Origin: an uncultured Clostridia bacterium
GTDB lineage: Bacteria > Bacillota > Clostridia > HGM11514
Direction of reading: 5' to 3'
Length of the DNA: 64,000 bases
Assembly: GCA_934464705.1 (NCBI GenBank)
Contig: CAKSKB010000006.1
Span: 56,735-120,734, forward strand
In this document: piece after piece, positions 8,725-17,223 of the stretch
Layout of the letters: the number at the start of each line of letters is the position of its first letter
Numbering within the stretch: position 1 is the first letter of the stretch
Notes under the pieces: generated by a model
What the model saw: only the letters and a program-made list of their open reading frames with translations
Told to the model about the DNA's origin: nothing
Database searches by the model: none
Made by a program: the position numbers and the translations under genes

Positions 8725-9459
8725 TTGAATTTTCCTTTTTCCACATTCGGGCGCGTTAAGCTCGGCTCAAAATGGAGAATTTCATATCAGAGTATTCTCG
8801 ACTGCAAGCTGTACTATATCCTCGGCGGAAAAGGCTCAATACGAACATCCGGCGGCGAAACCGTTCTTTGCAGGGGCAAATTTTATCTCATTCCGTCACT
8901 TCTTGAAGCTGAATATATAAGCGACCCCGAAAATCCGATTGACCACCTGTTTTTTAACTTTATTGCAAATCCGCCGCTGCGGCTCGGGGAAATCATTGAA
9001 ATTGAACCGACTCCCGAAATGAAGCTTCTCGGAGATTTTGCCGCCGAAGCGCTCTGCGGCAAAGATAAGCACAGCAAAAGCATTCAGCAAATTGCGCAGA
9101 ATTCTTTTGATATCCTCTGGATTTATATAAGCGATATGATAAAACTCGATTCCCGAACGGACGAAAGAATCGTCGCCGCACTGGACTTTATACATAAAAA
9201 CTATTCAAAGCCGATTGCAGTGTCCGATATGGCCGCAGCGGTTCATCTTGAGAATTGCCACTTTATAAAGCTGTTTTCAAAACAAATGGGGATAACGCCT
9301 TATAAGTATCTTAAAAATTACCGTATGGATACGGCAATAAAAATGATTAAAAACGGCTGTAAAATCGGCGTTGCCGCCTATCTTTGCGGGTTTGAAACGC
9401 CGTCGGCGTTTTCCGCAGCCGTTAAAAAGCAGTTCGGTATAACGCCCCGCGAACTTTAA
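8725..9459 (+). CDS. AraC-family transcriptional regulator
   Basis: Start is placed at TTG 8725 because an AGGGAGG site (8709-8715) sits the right distance upstream; a longer reading from GTG 8701 would put that site inside the gene. The ~244-residue protein has an N-terminal cupin-type sensor half (GGKGSIRTSGG, LCRGKFYLIPS) and a C-terminal double helix-turn-helix: residues about 150-244 with PIAVSDMAAAVHLENCHFIKLFSKQ, GITPYKYLKNYRMDTA and CGFETPSAFSAAVKKQFGITP. Divergence from the fucosidase suggests it controls fucoside use. Confidence 0.88.
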   Translation: MNFPFSTFGRVKLGSKWRISYQSILDCKLYYILGGKGSIRTSGGETVLCRGKFYLIPSLLEAEYISDPENPIDHLFFNFIANPPLRLGEIIEIEPTPEMKLLGDFAAEALCGKDKHSKSIQQIAQNSFDILWIYISDMIKLDSRTDERIVAALDFIHKNYSKPIAVSDMAAAVHLENCHFIKLFSKQMGITPYKYLKNYRMDTAIKMIKNGCKIGVAAYLCGFETPSAFSAAVKKQFGITPREL

Positions 9460-9493
9460 AAGCTGCCGGGAAACCCGACAGCTTTTAAAGTTC
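9451..9493. terminator. Bidirectional terminator between the AraC gene and the ABC permease gene
   Basis: A near-perfect 20-bp stem (GAACTTTAAAAGCTGCCGGG and its complement with one mismatch, loop AAA) followed by TTTTTTT. It covers the stop codon of the AraC gene and faces the end of the convergent permease gene at 9499. Confidence 0.85.
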
Positions 9494-9498
9494 TTTTT

Positions 9499-11427
9499 TT
9501 ATCTTAGCTTTGCTGCAATTTTCTCCGGCAAATCGTCGATATACGCATCCGCCACAATAACAAAATCACTTGTTTTTTCACCCGAATCGGACGGAGCGTA
9601 AATATGGCACATATTTTCCCCAATCTCGTCATAATATCCTCTGCCGACCCTAAAAATACTTTTCATTTCGTTAATGTCCGTAATCTGAACCGACTTATCA
9701 TTAGCGGGATTTCTAAGCTCAATCATCTCGGTTGCCGGAACAAAGAAGTAATTTTCAAGAAGATAATTTACCGTGTCCTCATAGCAGTCATAAACAACAA
9801 GCGAAAACGAACAATCGTAGAATTTATTCACATATGCAAACTCACGGGAATTCGATACATCCGCATAGCTGTACTTCTGAACATCGGCTTTCAGCACCTT
9901 TTTGAAGCCGTCAACGAATTTTTTATCGAAAGTGCCGATAGTATAATACGGGCATTCGGGCTGAAGGTCAAAGCCGTCATCGCCGTATTTGTCACTGATA
10001 TCCAGCTTATCGATACCTGCGCAGAGAGCACGCTTATAGTCCTCGGTATCGTAGAATTTTCCGAAGCATTTTCCCATCATATCCCTTGTAACATAAGGAA
10101 AAACTCTGCTCATTCCGAACAGCGAACTGTCAAACCTGACAGAAAAACTGTCGCAGTATGCATTGTCGTCATCTTCGGTGGTCGGGTCGTAATTTCTTTC
10201 CTTTGCGGCAGCCTTGTTTTCATCCGCAAGCGTGAGAACAGCGTTTATGATATCCGGATTTGTAAATGTTTCTCCCTGATTCCAGTTTGCGGATGATAAG
10301 TAATCCATATTGTTTGTTACCGCAAAAGTTACGGATTTCGGATTATCCGGAACCTTGAAATCAAGCCCAAGCACATCGAAAATCGGTATCGTTATCAAAG
10401 CGGCAAACAAAACAGCGAACACCGCAAGATGCTTGAGATTTGAAAACATCGCCTTGAAGCTCTTTTCGAAAATCGCCTGCAGAATTATATATGCCAGCGC
10501 CGCGAAAATTATATATAATATGAAGGAAAATACTGCGTTATCGGTATAAATCGAAGCAATCGCACAGCCGATAACAAGACCGATAAGCACTGCGGCGCAA
10601 TATTTTATAACTGCGTTTATAAATCTGAAAGCAAAGAACTTTTCTGCATTTTCGGCAGCTCTTTTTGTGCTGAAAACAATGCCGAGCGCAAAGAGCACCG
10701 CTCCGAGAACAGCCTCAAATACTATGTACTTTGTCTCTCCTCCGCCGAATCCGCAAATCATTGCAGGCGGAAATGCATAATAAATGTCAATATTGTATTC
10801 GGCTGCGTATGTCTGAAACCATGTTGAAATGTTGCCGCTTATCGCAAGAACCACCAGCGGATAAATAAGGAATCCGAACCCGGCAGTTCCGAGCATTGAA
10901 AGAAAGTTGCCCGAAAGCGCCGCAGCGAACGAAAATGCGGCAATCAGAAATACATACTGAGAAAACAGGAAAGCAAAGTGCTTCAGAATAAATGCATATT
11001 CATTCACCGAGAGCGCCGCAGACACCGCAAGATTCACTGCGCACACGGCAGCAATCGGCACAAGAACCGACAAAACCGCCGCGATAAATTTTGTTGTAAA
11101 AATACAGCTTTTCTTTTCGGGCATCGAGCCGTAAAAAATCACCGATTTTTTCCTGAACATGTATGAAAACAAAAAGTATGCCGTACCGAACGATGCGACC
11201 ATAATCGCCATAAGCATAAATACATTGCTGCCGATCAGCGTCTCTGTTATCGTGTGTATGCGTTCGAATTCCGAGTCTCCGTCCCGAATCGCACTTTCGT
11301 TTAACAGTATTGCCGGAAGCGTTGTGCATAAAAGCAGCAAAATCGCATGAAGAAGCATAATATATTTAGTGCGTTTGAATTCTTTTTTCAAAAGCCCGGG
11401 ATTACAGAAGTATTTCCGAAAAGTCAT
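9499..11427 (-). CDS. ABC-2-type exporter permease (YtrC/D-like)
   Basis: A 642-residue membrane protein. The start is taken as ATG 11427 (MTFRKYFCNPGLLKKEFKRT), which has GGAGG at 11438-11442; the frame stays open further upstream without a site. Around ten hydrophobic segments occupy residues 25-370, then an extracytoplasmic or soluble ~270-residue tail. It overlaps the ATPase gene by 26 bases and completes a GntR regulator/ATPase/permease operon like B. subtilis ytr or the bcrA-type modules, which respond to cell-wall antibiotics. The substrate is not evident. Confidence 0.75.
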   Translation of the reverse strand: MTFRKYFCNPGLLKKEFKRTKYIMLLHAILLLLCTTLPAILLNESAIRDGDSEFERIHTITETLIGSNVFMLMAIMVASFGTAYFLFSYMFRKKSVIFYGSMPEKKSCIFTTKFIAAVLSVLVPIAAVCAVNLAVSAALSVNEYAFILKHFAFLFSQYVFLIAAFSFAAALSGNFLSMLGTAGFGFLIYPLVVLAISGNISTWFQTYAAEYNIDIYYAFPPAMICGFGGGETKYIVFEAVLGAVLFALGIVFSTKRAAENAEKFFAFRFINAVIKYCAAVLIGLVIGCAIASIYTDNAVFSFILYIIFAALAYIILQAIFEKSFKAMFSNLKHLAVFAVLFAALITIPIFDVLGLDFKVPDNPKSVTFAVTNNMDYLSSANWNQGETFTNPDIINAVLTLADENKAAAKERNYDPTTEDDDNAYCDSFSVRFDSSLFGMSRVFPYVTRDMMGKCFGKFYDTEDYKRALCAGIDKLDISDKYGDDGFDLQPECPYYTIGTFDKKFVDGFKKVLKADVQKYSYADVSNSREFAYVNKFYDCSFSLVVYDCYEDTVNYLLENYFFVPATEMIELRNPANDKSVQITDINEMKSIFRVGRGYYDEIGENMCHIYAPSDSGEKTSDFVIVADAYIDDLPEKIAAKLR

Positions 11428-12307
11428 AACCGTTCGCCTCCATTTCGTAAATAAATATGTCCTCAAGAGAAAGCCCCACACTGTCGATAAACACAGGCTC
11501 AAGCGTTGAGAGTGCCTCGTTTATGACATCGCCGTTGCCGCGTGCGACAATTTCCATTATGCCGCCTCTTATTTCGGTTTTGAGAATGTCGATACCGAGA
11601 TTGTTAAGTTTTGATTTTTCAATCATCGGCTTGAACGCCAGCTGGAATTTATGGAGCGAATCCTTTATGCCGTCCATGCTTTTTTCAACCACAATGCGGC
11701 TGCCGTTGAGGATGCCGACAATATCGCAGAGATTTTCCATTTCACGAAGATTGTGAGATGAAATTACAGCGGTCATTTCGCGCTCCGATACCTCGTTTAT
11801 AATAAGCCTTTTAACGAGTTTTTTTATAACGGGGTCAAGCCCGTCAAAGCATTCGTCGCAAAGCAGAATTTCGGGATTCTGCGCAAGCGCAAATATAATC
11901 GCCGCCTGCCTTTTCATTCCCTTTGAAAATGAGCTTATTGGCTTTTTCGTGTCAAGCGGAAAGTTTTTCGCAACCGCCTCATACTTTTCCTGCGAAAAGC
12001 CGGGATAAGCAGTTTTCATAAAATCCGCCATTTCGTTCATTGAATACCCGTTGAAATAAAACGGCTCATCGGGAATATACGCAATTTTTGCCTTTTTGCC
12101 GGTATTTTCAAATATATCCTCGCCGTCAATTTCTATGCAGCCGCCGTCACAGCGGTAAATGCCGTCAATCATGTTAAGAAGCGTGGATTTTCCGGCACCG
12201 TTTGTTCCGATAAGCGCATAAATGCTTCCTTTCGGGATAACCGAATTTATGCCTTCAAGCACTTTCGTATCGCCGAATGCTTTTGAAACATCCTTGATTA
12301 CTATCAT
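11402..12307 (-). CDS. ABC transporter ATP-binding protein (YtrB-like)
   Basis: A 301-residue ATPase: Walker A IGTNGAGKST near residue 35, signature SFSKGMKRQ, Walker B EILLCDECFDGLDP and switch ISSHNLREME. The SKGM signature and ~70-residue C-terminal extension are typical of exporters of the YtrB/BcrA group. Its ATG overlaps the GntR stop by four bases and its own end overlaps the permease start, so the three are co-translated. Confidence 0.88.
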   Translation of the reverse strand: MIVIKDVSKAFGDTKVLEGINSVIPKGSIYALIGTNGAGKSTLLNMIDGIYRCDGGCIEIDGEDIFENTGKKAKIAYIPDEPFYFNGYSMNEMADFMKTAYPGFSQEKYEAVAKNFPLDTKKPISSFSKGMKRQAAIIFALAQNPEILLCDECFDGLDPVIKKLVKRLIINEVSEREMTAVISSHNLREMENLCDIVGILNGSRIVVEKSMDGIKDSLHKFQLAFKPMIEKSKLNNLGIDILKTEIRGGIMEIVARGNGDVINEALSTLEPVFIDSVGLSLEDIFIYEMEANGYDFSEILL

Positions 12308-12678
12308 TTTCTGTCCTCCTCAAAAAATTTTTTCACATACGCCCCGATGTCCGAAACCGAAAAGCCGTATGCTTTGAGTTTCCGAACCGATGCACCGAGT
12401 TCCTCCGAAACCGCCGCCGCAAGCAAAACTTTAAGTTCCTCTTTCGACACCGCCACGAACCGCCCTTTTCCGTTAACGGAATATGTAATTCCTTTTTGCT
12501 CCAGCGTCGTGTAGGCTTTCTGAACGGTGTTCGGATTAACCGCCAGACTGCACGCAAGTTCCCTTACCGACGGCAGCGGACTGTCCTTTTCAAGCAATCC
12601 TCTTATTATGAGGTCCTCGACCCCGTCGGTAATCTGCTCGTGAATCGGGTTGTTACCTGTTAGATTAAGCGAAATCAA
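12304..12678 (-). CDS. GntR-family regulator, YtrA subfamily
   Basis: A 124-residue repressor. Residues 1-70 form the winged helix: NPIHEQITDGVEDLIIRG, LPSVRELACSLAVNPNTVQKAYTTLEQKG and a wing at VNGKGRFVA. The remaining ~50 residues are the short helical dimerisation tail that defines the YtrA group. It heads the operon it should repress; an inverted repeat overlapping the -10 box (12698-12717) is its likely operator. Confidence 0.88.
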   Translation of the reverse strand: MISLNLTGNNPIHEQITDGVEDLIIRGLLEKDSPLPSVRELACSLAVNPNTVQKAYTTLEQKGITYSVNGKGRFVAVSKEELKVLLAAAVSEELGASVRKLKAYGFSVSDIGAYVKKFFEEDRK

Positions 12679-12697
12679 AAAACATCCCTCCCAAACT

Positions 12698-12739
12698 GTA
12701 CTATACCGATATAATACACGAAATTTTTCTTTTTGTCAA
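12698..12739 (-). promoter_or_regulatory. Promoter and YtrA-type operator of the GntR/ABC operon
   Basis: On the minus strand TTGACA (12734-12739) and TATTAT (12711-12716) are 17 bp apart. The inverted repeat GTACTATA-CCGA-TATAATAC (12698-12717, one mismatch) covers the -10 box, an ideal place for autorepression by the GntR protein encoded just downstream. Confidence 0.7.
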
Positions 12740-12777
12740 GGGGTTTTTAAAAAATTTTTATAAATCCGGATTTTTTA

Positions 12778-12807
12778 TTGAAATTTCATGCTGATTTGTG
12801 TTATACT
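12778..12807 (+). promoter_or_regulatory. Promoter of the DUF4832-like gene
   Basis: TTGAAA (12778-12783) and TATACT (12802-12807) with an 18-bp spacer; AGGAGGGG follows before ATG 12830. Recognised by pattern only. Confidence 0.45.
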
Positions 12808-12829
12808 TATAAAACAGGAGGGGATAAAA

Positions 12830-14215
12830 ATGCCTATAAATTATGTAAGTTCGGATGCAAAAGCAAATTCAGACCCTTATTATATCGATTTGAGATATAT
12901 GCAGGACGATAAGAGAGTGCTTGAAAACCCGCATAAAGGCTGGTATTATCATTATGTTGACAACGGATTTTCGAATATAAATTACCGCAAAGGTATAGAA
13001 TCCGCCAAAATGCTCCCGGCAAAGGGAATAAATCATATTTACATAAGATTTGACTGGCGCGATATTGAGAAGTCGGACGGAGAATTTGACTGGTCGGAAG
13101 TTGACGATATTATTAATCGCTTCGGCAAAAACGGTTATAAATTTTCGCTGCGATTCTGCACATTTGAAAGTTTTCGGCTTGAATATGCGTTTCCGAAATT
13201 TCTTAATATTCCGTGCACAAAGTGCGAAAAAGACGGCAAAACCGCTCTTGAGCCGGACTACGGCAGCGATGAGTTTTTCAAGTATCTTGAACGCTTTATG
13301 AAAGCATACGGAAGTCATTTTGACGGAAATCCGCTGATTGAATATATCGATATAGGCACCTTCGGAACATGGGGCGAGGGGCACACCTCGCACGGAAGCG
13401 GCAAAAAATTCGGGTTTGATGTGCTGAAACGCCATATTGATATGCACCTTAAATACTTCCCCAATACTCTTGTTTTTGTAAATGATGACATGATTAATCA
13501 TCTGTTTGACACCGATAAAACCGGCTGTTCAAAGCTGTACGATTATTGCCTGAGCCGTAATATGGGGCTGAGGGACGACGGCGCCTGCGTGCATTATTAC
13601 AGTGAGCATTTCGGATTTTCCACGCTTCGTGCCCCGCTGTTTTTCGAGCAGTTTTCAAAGAACAATCCCGTTGATATAGAAATGCATCATTATAATGATG
13701 TAAAACCCGACGATTTCGGAGGCGGTCTGCGTTTTCTCGAAGCGCTTTCCGAGGCCGGGGCGACATATGCGGGCTTTCACGGAAATTTGGATTTGTGGCT
13801 CAAAGATAACATTCATCTGCATAATCATATCGCAAATAAGCTCGGATACTGGTATTTTATAGACGGTCTTTCCTTGCCGGAACTTGTTTCCGGAACCTCT
13901 TGTTTTTGCGGAATTTCAATAAGAAATAAAGGATTTTCAAAAGCATACCGCAAATTTGACCTCAGGATTAAACTGAAAGGCGAAAACGGAGAATATATTC
14001 TTAATAAAGAAGGCCCCGACAATCGCCTGTGGCTCGGCGAAAGCAAAGTAGCCGAAACGGTTTTGCTTGATTTGAGGAGCGTTCCGTCGGGTCGGTACAG
14101 CCTTCTCATCGGAATGTTTGAAAACGAAACACCAATAAAACTCGGATTCGGACAGGAATTTGAGCAAGACGGAATGTATATAATTTCAGAAGTAAGCGTA
14201 GGGGAACTTCTTTAA
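12830..14215 (+). CDS. DUF4832-like protein (glycosidase-fold protein)
   Basis: A 461-residue protein starting at ATG 12830 behind AGGAGGGG (12815-12823). The opening VLENPHKGWYYHYVDNG matches the LENPxxGxY start of DUF4832/DUF4874 proteins, and IYIRFDWRDIEKSDGEFDW, IEYIDIGTFGTWGEGH and TYAGFHGNLDLW fit a TIM barrel of glycosidase type, with Glu in WGEGH a candidate acid. The C-terminal ~110 residues look like a beta-sandwich (SIRNKGFSKAYRKFDLRIKL). No signal peptide. Substrate unknown; it may act on plant or host oligosaccharides. Confidence 0.65.
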   Translation: MPINYVSSDAKANSDPYYIDLRYMQDDKRVLENPHKGWYYHYVDNGFSNINYRKGIESAKMLPAKGINHIYIRFDWRDIEKSDGEFDWSEVDDIINRFGKNGYKFSLRFCTFESFRLEYAFPKFLNIPCTKCEKDGKTALEPDYGSDEFFKYLERFMKAYGSHFDGNPLIEYIDIGTFGTWGEGHTSHGSGKKFGFDVLKRHIDMHLKYFPNTLVFVNDDMINHLFDTDKTGCSKLYDYCLSRNMGLRDDGACVHYYSEHFGFSTLRAPLFFEQFSKNNPVDIEMHHYNDVKPDDFGGGLRFLEALSEAGATYAGFHGNLDLWLKDNIHLHNHIANKLGYWYFIDGLSLPELVSGTSCFCGISIRNKGFSKAYRKFDLRIKLKGENGEYILNKEGPDNRLWLGESKVAETVLLDLRSVPSGRYSLLIGMFENETPIKLGFGQEFEQDGMYIISEVSVGELL

Positions 14216-14241
14216 TTTTTTCAAAATCTTAAAAAAGTCTA

Positions 14242-14271
14242 TAGACAAAACATATATTTGTATGGTATAAT
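14242..14271 (+). promoter_or_regulatory. Promoter of the pyrH-polC gene cluster
   Basis: TAGACA (14242-14247) and TATAAT (14266-14271) with an 18-bp spacer, about 38 bases before the pyrH start. It is the only clear promoter upstream of the eight-gene cluster. Confidence 0.6.
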
Positions 14272-14309
14272 TATAGTAATATAAGACAATTTGAAAGCAG
14301 GGATATAAA

Positions 14310-15014
14310 TTGGATATAAAATACAAAAGAATCTTACTTAAACTGAGCGGCGAAGCGCTTGCCGGCAAAAACAAGTTCGGGCTGGACTTTGATATGCTCC
14401 ATACGATAGCGGTCGAAGTCAAAAAGACGGTTGAACTCGGTGTCAGTGTCGGAATCGTTGTCGGCGGCGGGAACTTCTGGCGCGGAAGAAGCGGAGAAAA
14501 TATGGACAGAACGAGAGCGGATCATATGGGTATGCTCGCAACCGTTATCAATGCACTTGCGATTGCCGATTCGCTTGAGGCGGTCAATGTTCCGGTGAGG
14601 GTTCAGACGGGTATCGAGATGAATAAGATTGCCGAGCCTTATATAAGGGGCAAGGCCATCCGCCACCTTGAAAAAGGCAGAGTAGTGGTTTTTGCCTGCG
14701 GTACGGGCAATCCTTACTTTACAACAGATACCGGTGCGGCTCTCCGTGCGGTGGAAATTGACGCCGATGTTATCTTGCTTGCAAAAAATGTTGACGGCGT
14801 GTATGATTCAGACCCCAACATTAACCCGAACGCCGTTAAGTATGACGAAATCAGCTTTACTGATGTTCTGAGCAAGGATTTGGGTGTAATAGATTCAACT
14901 GCGGCATCGCTTTGCCGCGATAATAACCTTCCCATTCTGGTATTCGGGCTGGATCAGCCGGAAAATATTGTTAAGGTTGTAAAAGGCGAAAAAATCGGTA
15001 CAATTATTAAATAA
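14310..15014 (+). CDS. pyrH: Uridylate kinase
   Basis: A 234-residue amino-acid-kinase-fold enzyme that phosphorylates UMP to UDP. Seen: ILLKLSGEALAG at the N-terminus, GIVVGGGNFWRG near residue 48, DHMGMLATVINALAIAD near 70, GTGNPYFTTDTGAALRA near 130 and LLAKNVDGVYDSDP. It starts at TTG 14310. In most Firmicutes pyrH follows rpsB-tsf; here those are absent and pyrH begins the transcript. frr follows 15 bases later. Confidence 0.96.
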   Translation: MDIKYKRILLKLSGEALAGKNKFGLDFDMLHTIAVEVKKTVELGVSVGIVVGGGNFWRGRSGENMDRTRADHMGMLATVINALAIADSLEAVNVPVRVQTGIEMNKIAEPYIRGKAIRHLEKGRVVVFACGTGNPYFTTDTGAALRAVEIDADVILLAKNVDGVYDSDPNINPNAVKYDEISFTDVLSKDLGVIDSTAASLCRDNNLPILVFGLDQPENIVKVVKGEKIGTIIK

Positions 15015-15029
15015 AAGGAGATCAGGATT

Positions 15030-15584
15030 ATGAAGAAAGAATATGAAGTTTATGATTCCAAAATGAAAAAGACCATTTCGGCATTTGAGGGTAACCTCGA
15101 TACGGTCAGAGTAGGCAGGGCAAGTGCGGCAGTGCTCAATAAGGTTACGGTTGACTATTACGGCGTTGCGACCCCGATTTCACAGGTTGGCAGCATTTCA
15201 ACCCCCGACCCCAAAACGCTTGTTATTCAGCCGTGGGACGCATCGGTTCTTAAAGATATTGAAAAAGCAATTCTTAAGTCCGATGTCGGAATCACACCGA
15301 ACAATGACGGTAAAATTATCCGTCTTTCGTTCCCGCCGCTTACGGAGGAACGCAGAAAAGAACTCGTTAAACTCGTGCATAAATATGCGGAGGAAGCAAA
15401 AATCGCAATCCGCTCGATAAGGCGCGACGCAATGGAGGACTTTAAGGTTAAAAAGAAGAACAGCGAAATCACCGAGGACGACCTTAAGGGAATTGAAAAG
15501 GATATTCAGACAATGACCGATGATTTCATTAAGGAAATCGACTCAATTTCCAAGGACAAGGAAAAAGAAGTTCTCGAAGTTTAA
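15030..15584 (+). CDS. frr: Ribosome recycling factor
   Basis: A 184-residue protein, full family length, that with EF-G splits post-termination ribosomes. Landmarks are FEGNLDTVRVGRASAAVLNKV, DYYGVATPISQVGSISTPDPKTL, SDVGITPNNDGKIIRLSFPPLTEERRKELV and the long C-terminal helices. An AGGAG site precedes ATG 15030. pyrH-frr adjacency is universal in this group. Confidence 0.97.
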   Translation: MKKEYEVYDSKMKKTISAFEGNLDTVRVGRASAAVLNKVTVDYYGVATPISQVGSISTPDPKTLVIQPWDASVLKDIEKAILKSDVGITPNNDGKIIRLSFPPLTEERRKELVKLVHKYAEEAKIAIRSIRRDAMEDFKVKKKNSEITEDDLKGIEKDIQTMTDDFIKEIDSISKDKEKEVLEV

Positions 15585-15601
15585 AAAATAAAACTATATC
15601 G

Positions 15602-15628
15602 GCGTGCGGTTCGGGAAAAGCCGCACGC
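15602..15628 (+). terminator. Intercistronic hairpin between frr and uppS
   Basis: GCGTGCGG (15602-15609) pairs perfectly with CCGCACGC (15621-15628) across an 11-base loop, followed by only a weak ATTTT. It may be a partial terminator or mRNA processing/stability element within the operon rather than a true end. Confidence 0.4.
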
Positions 15629-15651
15629 TGATTTTCAAGGATTTGATTATA

Positions 15652-16410
15652 TTGTTTTTTTTCAAAAGGAAAAAACCCGAAATTAAGACAGATTCCGAGC
15701 GTATAATTCCAAAACATATAGGGATTATCATGGACGGCAACGGAAGATGGGCGAAACACAGAGGGCTTCCGAAATCCGCGGGGCATAAAGCCGGGGCGGA
15801 TGTTTTGAAGCGCATAGCGGAATATTGCGATGACCTCGGGGTCGAGGCAATCACGGCATACGCTTTTTCCACCGAAAACTGGTCCAGACCTCAAAAAGAG
15901 GTAGACTATCTCATGAATCTTATGTACAGTTATCTTAAAGACGCCCCGAATCTTCTTGCAGGAAAAAAGGCGAAAATAAGGGTTGTGGGAAATACCGCCG
16001 GGCTTTCGCAGAAAATCCGCGATGAGATTGTAAAGACCGAAGCAATGACGAAAAACAATACCGGGCTTTGGCTTAATCTTGCGGTAAACTACGGCGGCAG
16101 AGAGGAAATCACCCATGCAGCAAAGATTCTTGCGGAAAAGGCAAAAAGCGGAGAAATAAACCCGGAGGATATTACGGAGAACACATTGTCGGAGCTTATG
16201 TACACCAATTTTGTACCCGATCCCGATGTTATAATACGCCCCAGCGGAGAGCTCAGACTGAGCAATTTTATGCTGTGGCAGGCGGCATATTCGGAATTTT
16301 GGTTTTCCGATGTCTGCTGGCCCGATTTTTCCGAAAGAGACATTGACAGAATGATTGACGATTTTAACAAGCGTGACAGACGCTTCGGCGGAAGAAAGGA
16401 TGAGGAATAA
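15652..16410 (+). CDS. uppS: Isoprenyl (undecaprenyl) diphosphate synthase
   Basis: Makes the polyprenyl diphosphate carrier lipid for cell-wall synthesis. Core motifs: IPKHIGIIMDGNGRWAKHRG with the catalytic Asp and P-loop, GVEAITAYAFSTENW, NLAVNYGGREEI, and the C-terminal DPDVIIRPSGELRLSNFMLWQAAYSEFW. I prefer TTG 15652 because an upstream GTG at 15604 lies inside a strong hairpin; the weak AAGG at 15637-15640 is the only nearby site, so the start is uncertain. About 252 residues. cdsA begins directly at the next base after the stop. Confidence 0.93.
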   Translation: MFFFKRKKPEIKTDSERIIPKHIGIIMDGNGRWAKHRGLPKSAGHKAGADVLKRIAEYCDDLGVEAITAYAFSTENWSRPQKEVDYLMNLMYSYLKDAPNLLAGKKAKIRVVGNTAGLSQKIRDEIVKTEAMTKNNTGLWLNLAVNYGGREEITHAAKILAEKAKSGEINPEDITENTLSELMYTNFVPDPDVIIRPSGELRLSNFMLWQAAYSEFWFSDVCWPDFSERDIDRMIDDFNKRDRRFGGRKDEE

Positions 16411-17217
16411 ATGGCTGTAAGGCTAATTTCGGCGGCGGTAGGGATTGCCGTTTTGTTTGCGGTGGTGCTTTCGGGCAGCATGGCAGTGCTTACGATTGCG
16501 ATTCTTATATGTGCCCTCCTTGGAATGTATGAGCTTTTTCATGCATTCGGTTTTATAAAGCGTCCGCTTATGATTATCGGCGGCATAATAATAACGCTTG
16601 CGCTTGTTCTTGAGGCGTTTATTCCCGAAAAGTTCATATTCTGCGCTTGCTTTGTATATGTTTTACTGTTGGCGGTTCAGCTGCTTGCGGCGCATAAGGA
16701 ATTTAAGTTTTCGCAGATGGCAACTGCGGTTTTCTGCGCAATATATGTTCCGCTTTCACTGATGACGATTCTTAAAGTGCGTGCGGAGGAATACGGTTTC
16801 TGGCTTATGTGGATTGCCCTCGGCGGCGCATGGGTTACCGACAGCTTTGCTTATTTTTCGGGAAGGCTTTTCGGCAGGCATAAACTCTGCCCTCTCATCA
16901 GCCCGAAAAAGACGGTTGAGGGCTCTGTCGGCGGCTCGCTTTTCACAGTTATCGGCGGAATTGTTTACGGAATTATCCTTAATAACGCAAAAGGAATCCC
17001 GGTGGACTTTGCCGCACTTGCCGCTATCAGTCTTATATGCGCAGGTGTATCGCAGATCGGTGATTTAACAGCGTCGGTTATAAAGCGTGAGCACGGGATT
17101 AAAGATTACGGCAAAATCATGCCGGGGCACGGCGGCTTTATGGACCGTTTCGACAGTACCCTCTTTGTTGCGCCGGCAGTTTATATTTTCAACATGATTT
17201 TTACTATTTTCGGGTGA
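16411..17217 (+). CDS. cdsA: Phosphatidate cytidylyltransferase
   Basis: A 268-residue polytopic enzyme that makes CDP-diacylglycerol from phosphatidic acid and CTP. About seven to eight membrane segments; the signature SQIGDLTASVIKREHGIKDYGKIMPGHGGFMDRFDS near residues 212-248 holds the acidic residues that bind metal, and SPKKTVEGSVGG precedes it. It abuts uppS without a gap and dxr follows after six bases. Confidence 0.95.
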   Translation: MAVRLISAAVGIAVLFAVVLSGSMAVLTIAILICALLGMYELFHAFGFIKRPLMIIGGIIITLALVLEAFIPEKFIFCACFVYVLLLAVQLLAAHKEFKFSQMATAVFCAIYVPLSLMTILKVRAEEYGFWLMWIALGGAWVTDSFAYFSGRLFGRHKLCPLISPKKTVEGSVGGSLFTVIGGIVYGIILNNAKGIPVDFAALAAISLICAGVSQIGDLTASVIKREHGIKDYGKIMPGHGGFMDRFDSTLFVAPAVYIFNMIFTIFG

Positions 17218-17223
17218 TAACAT

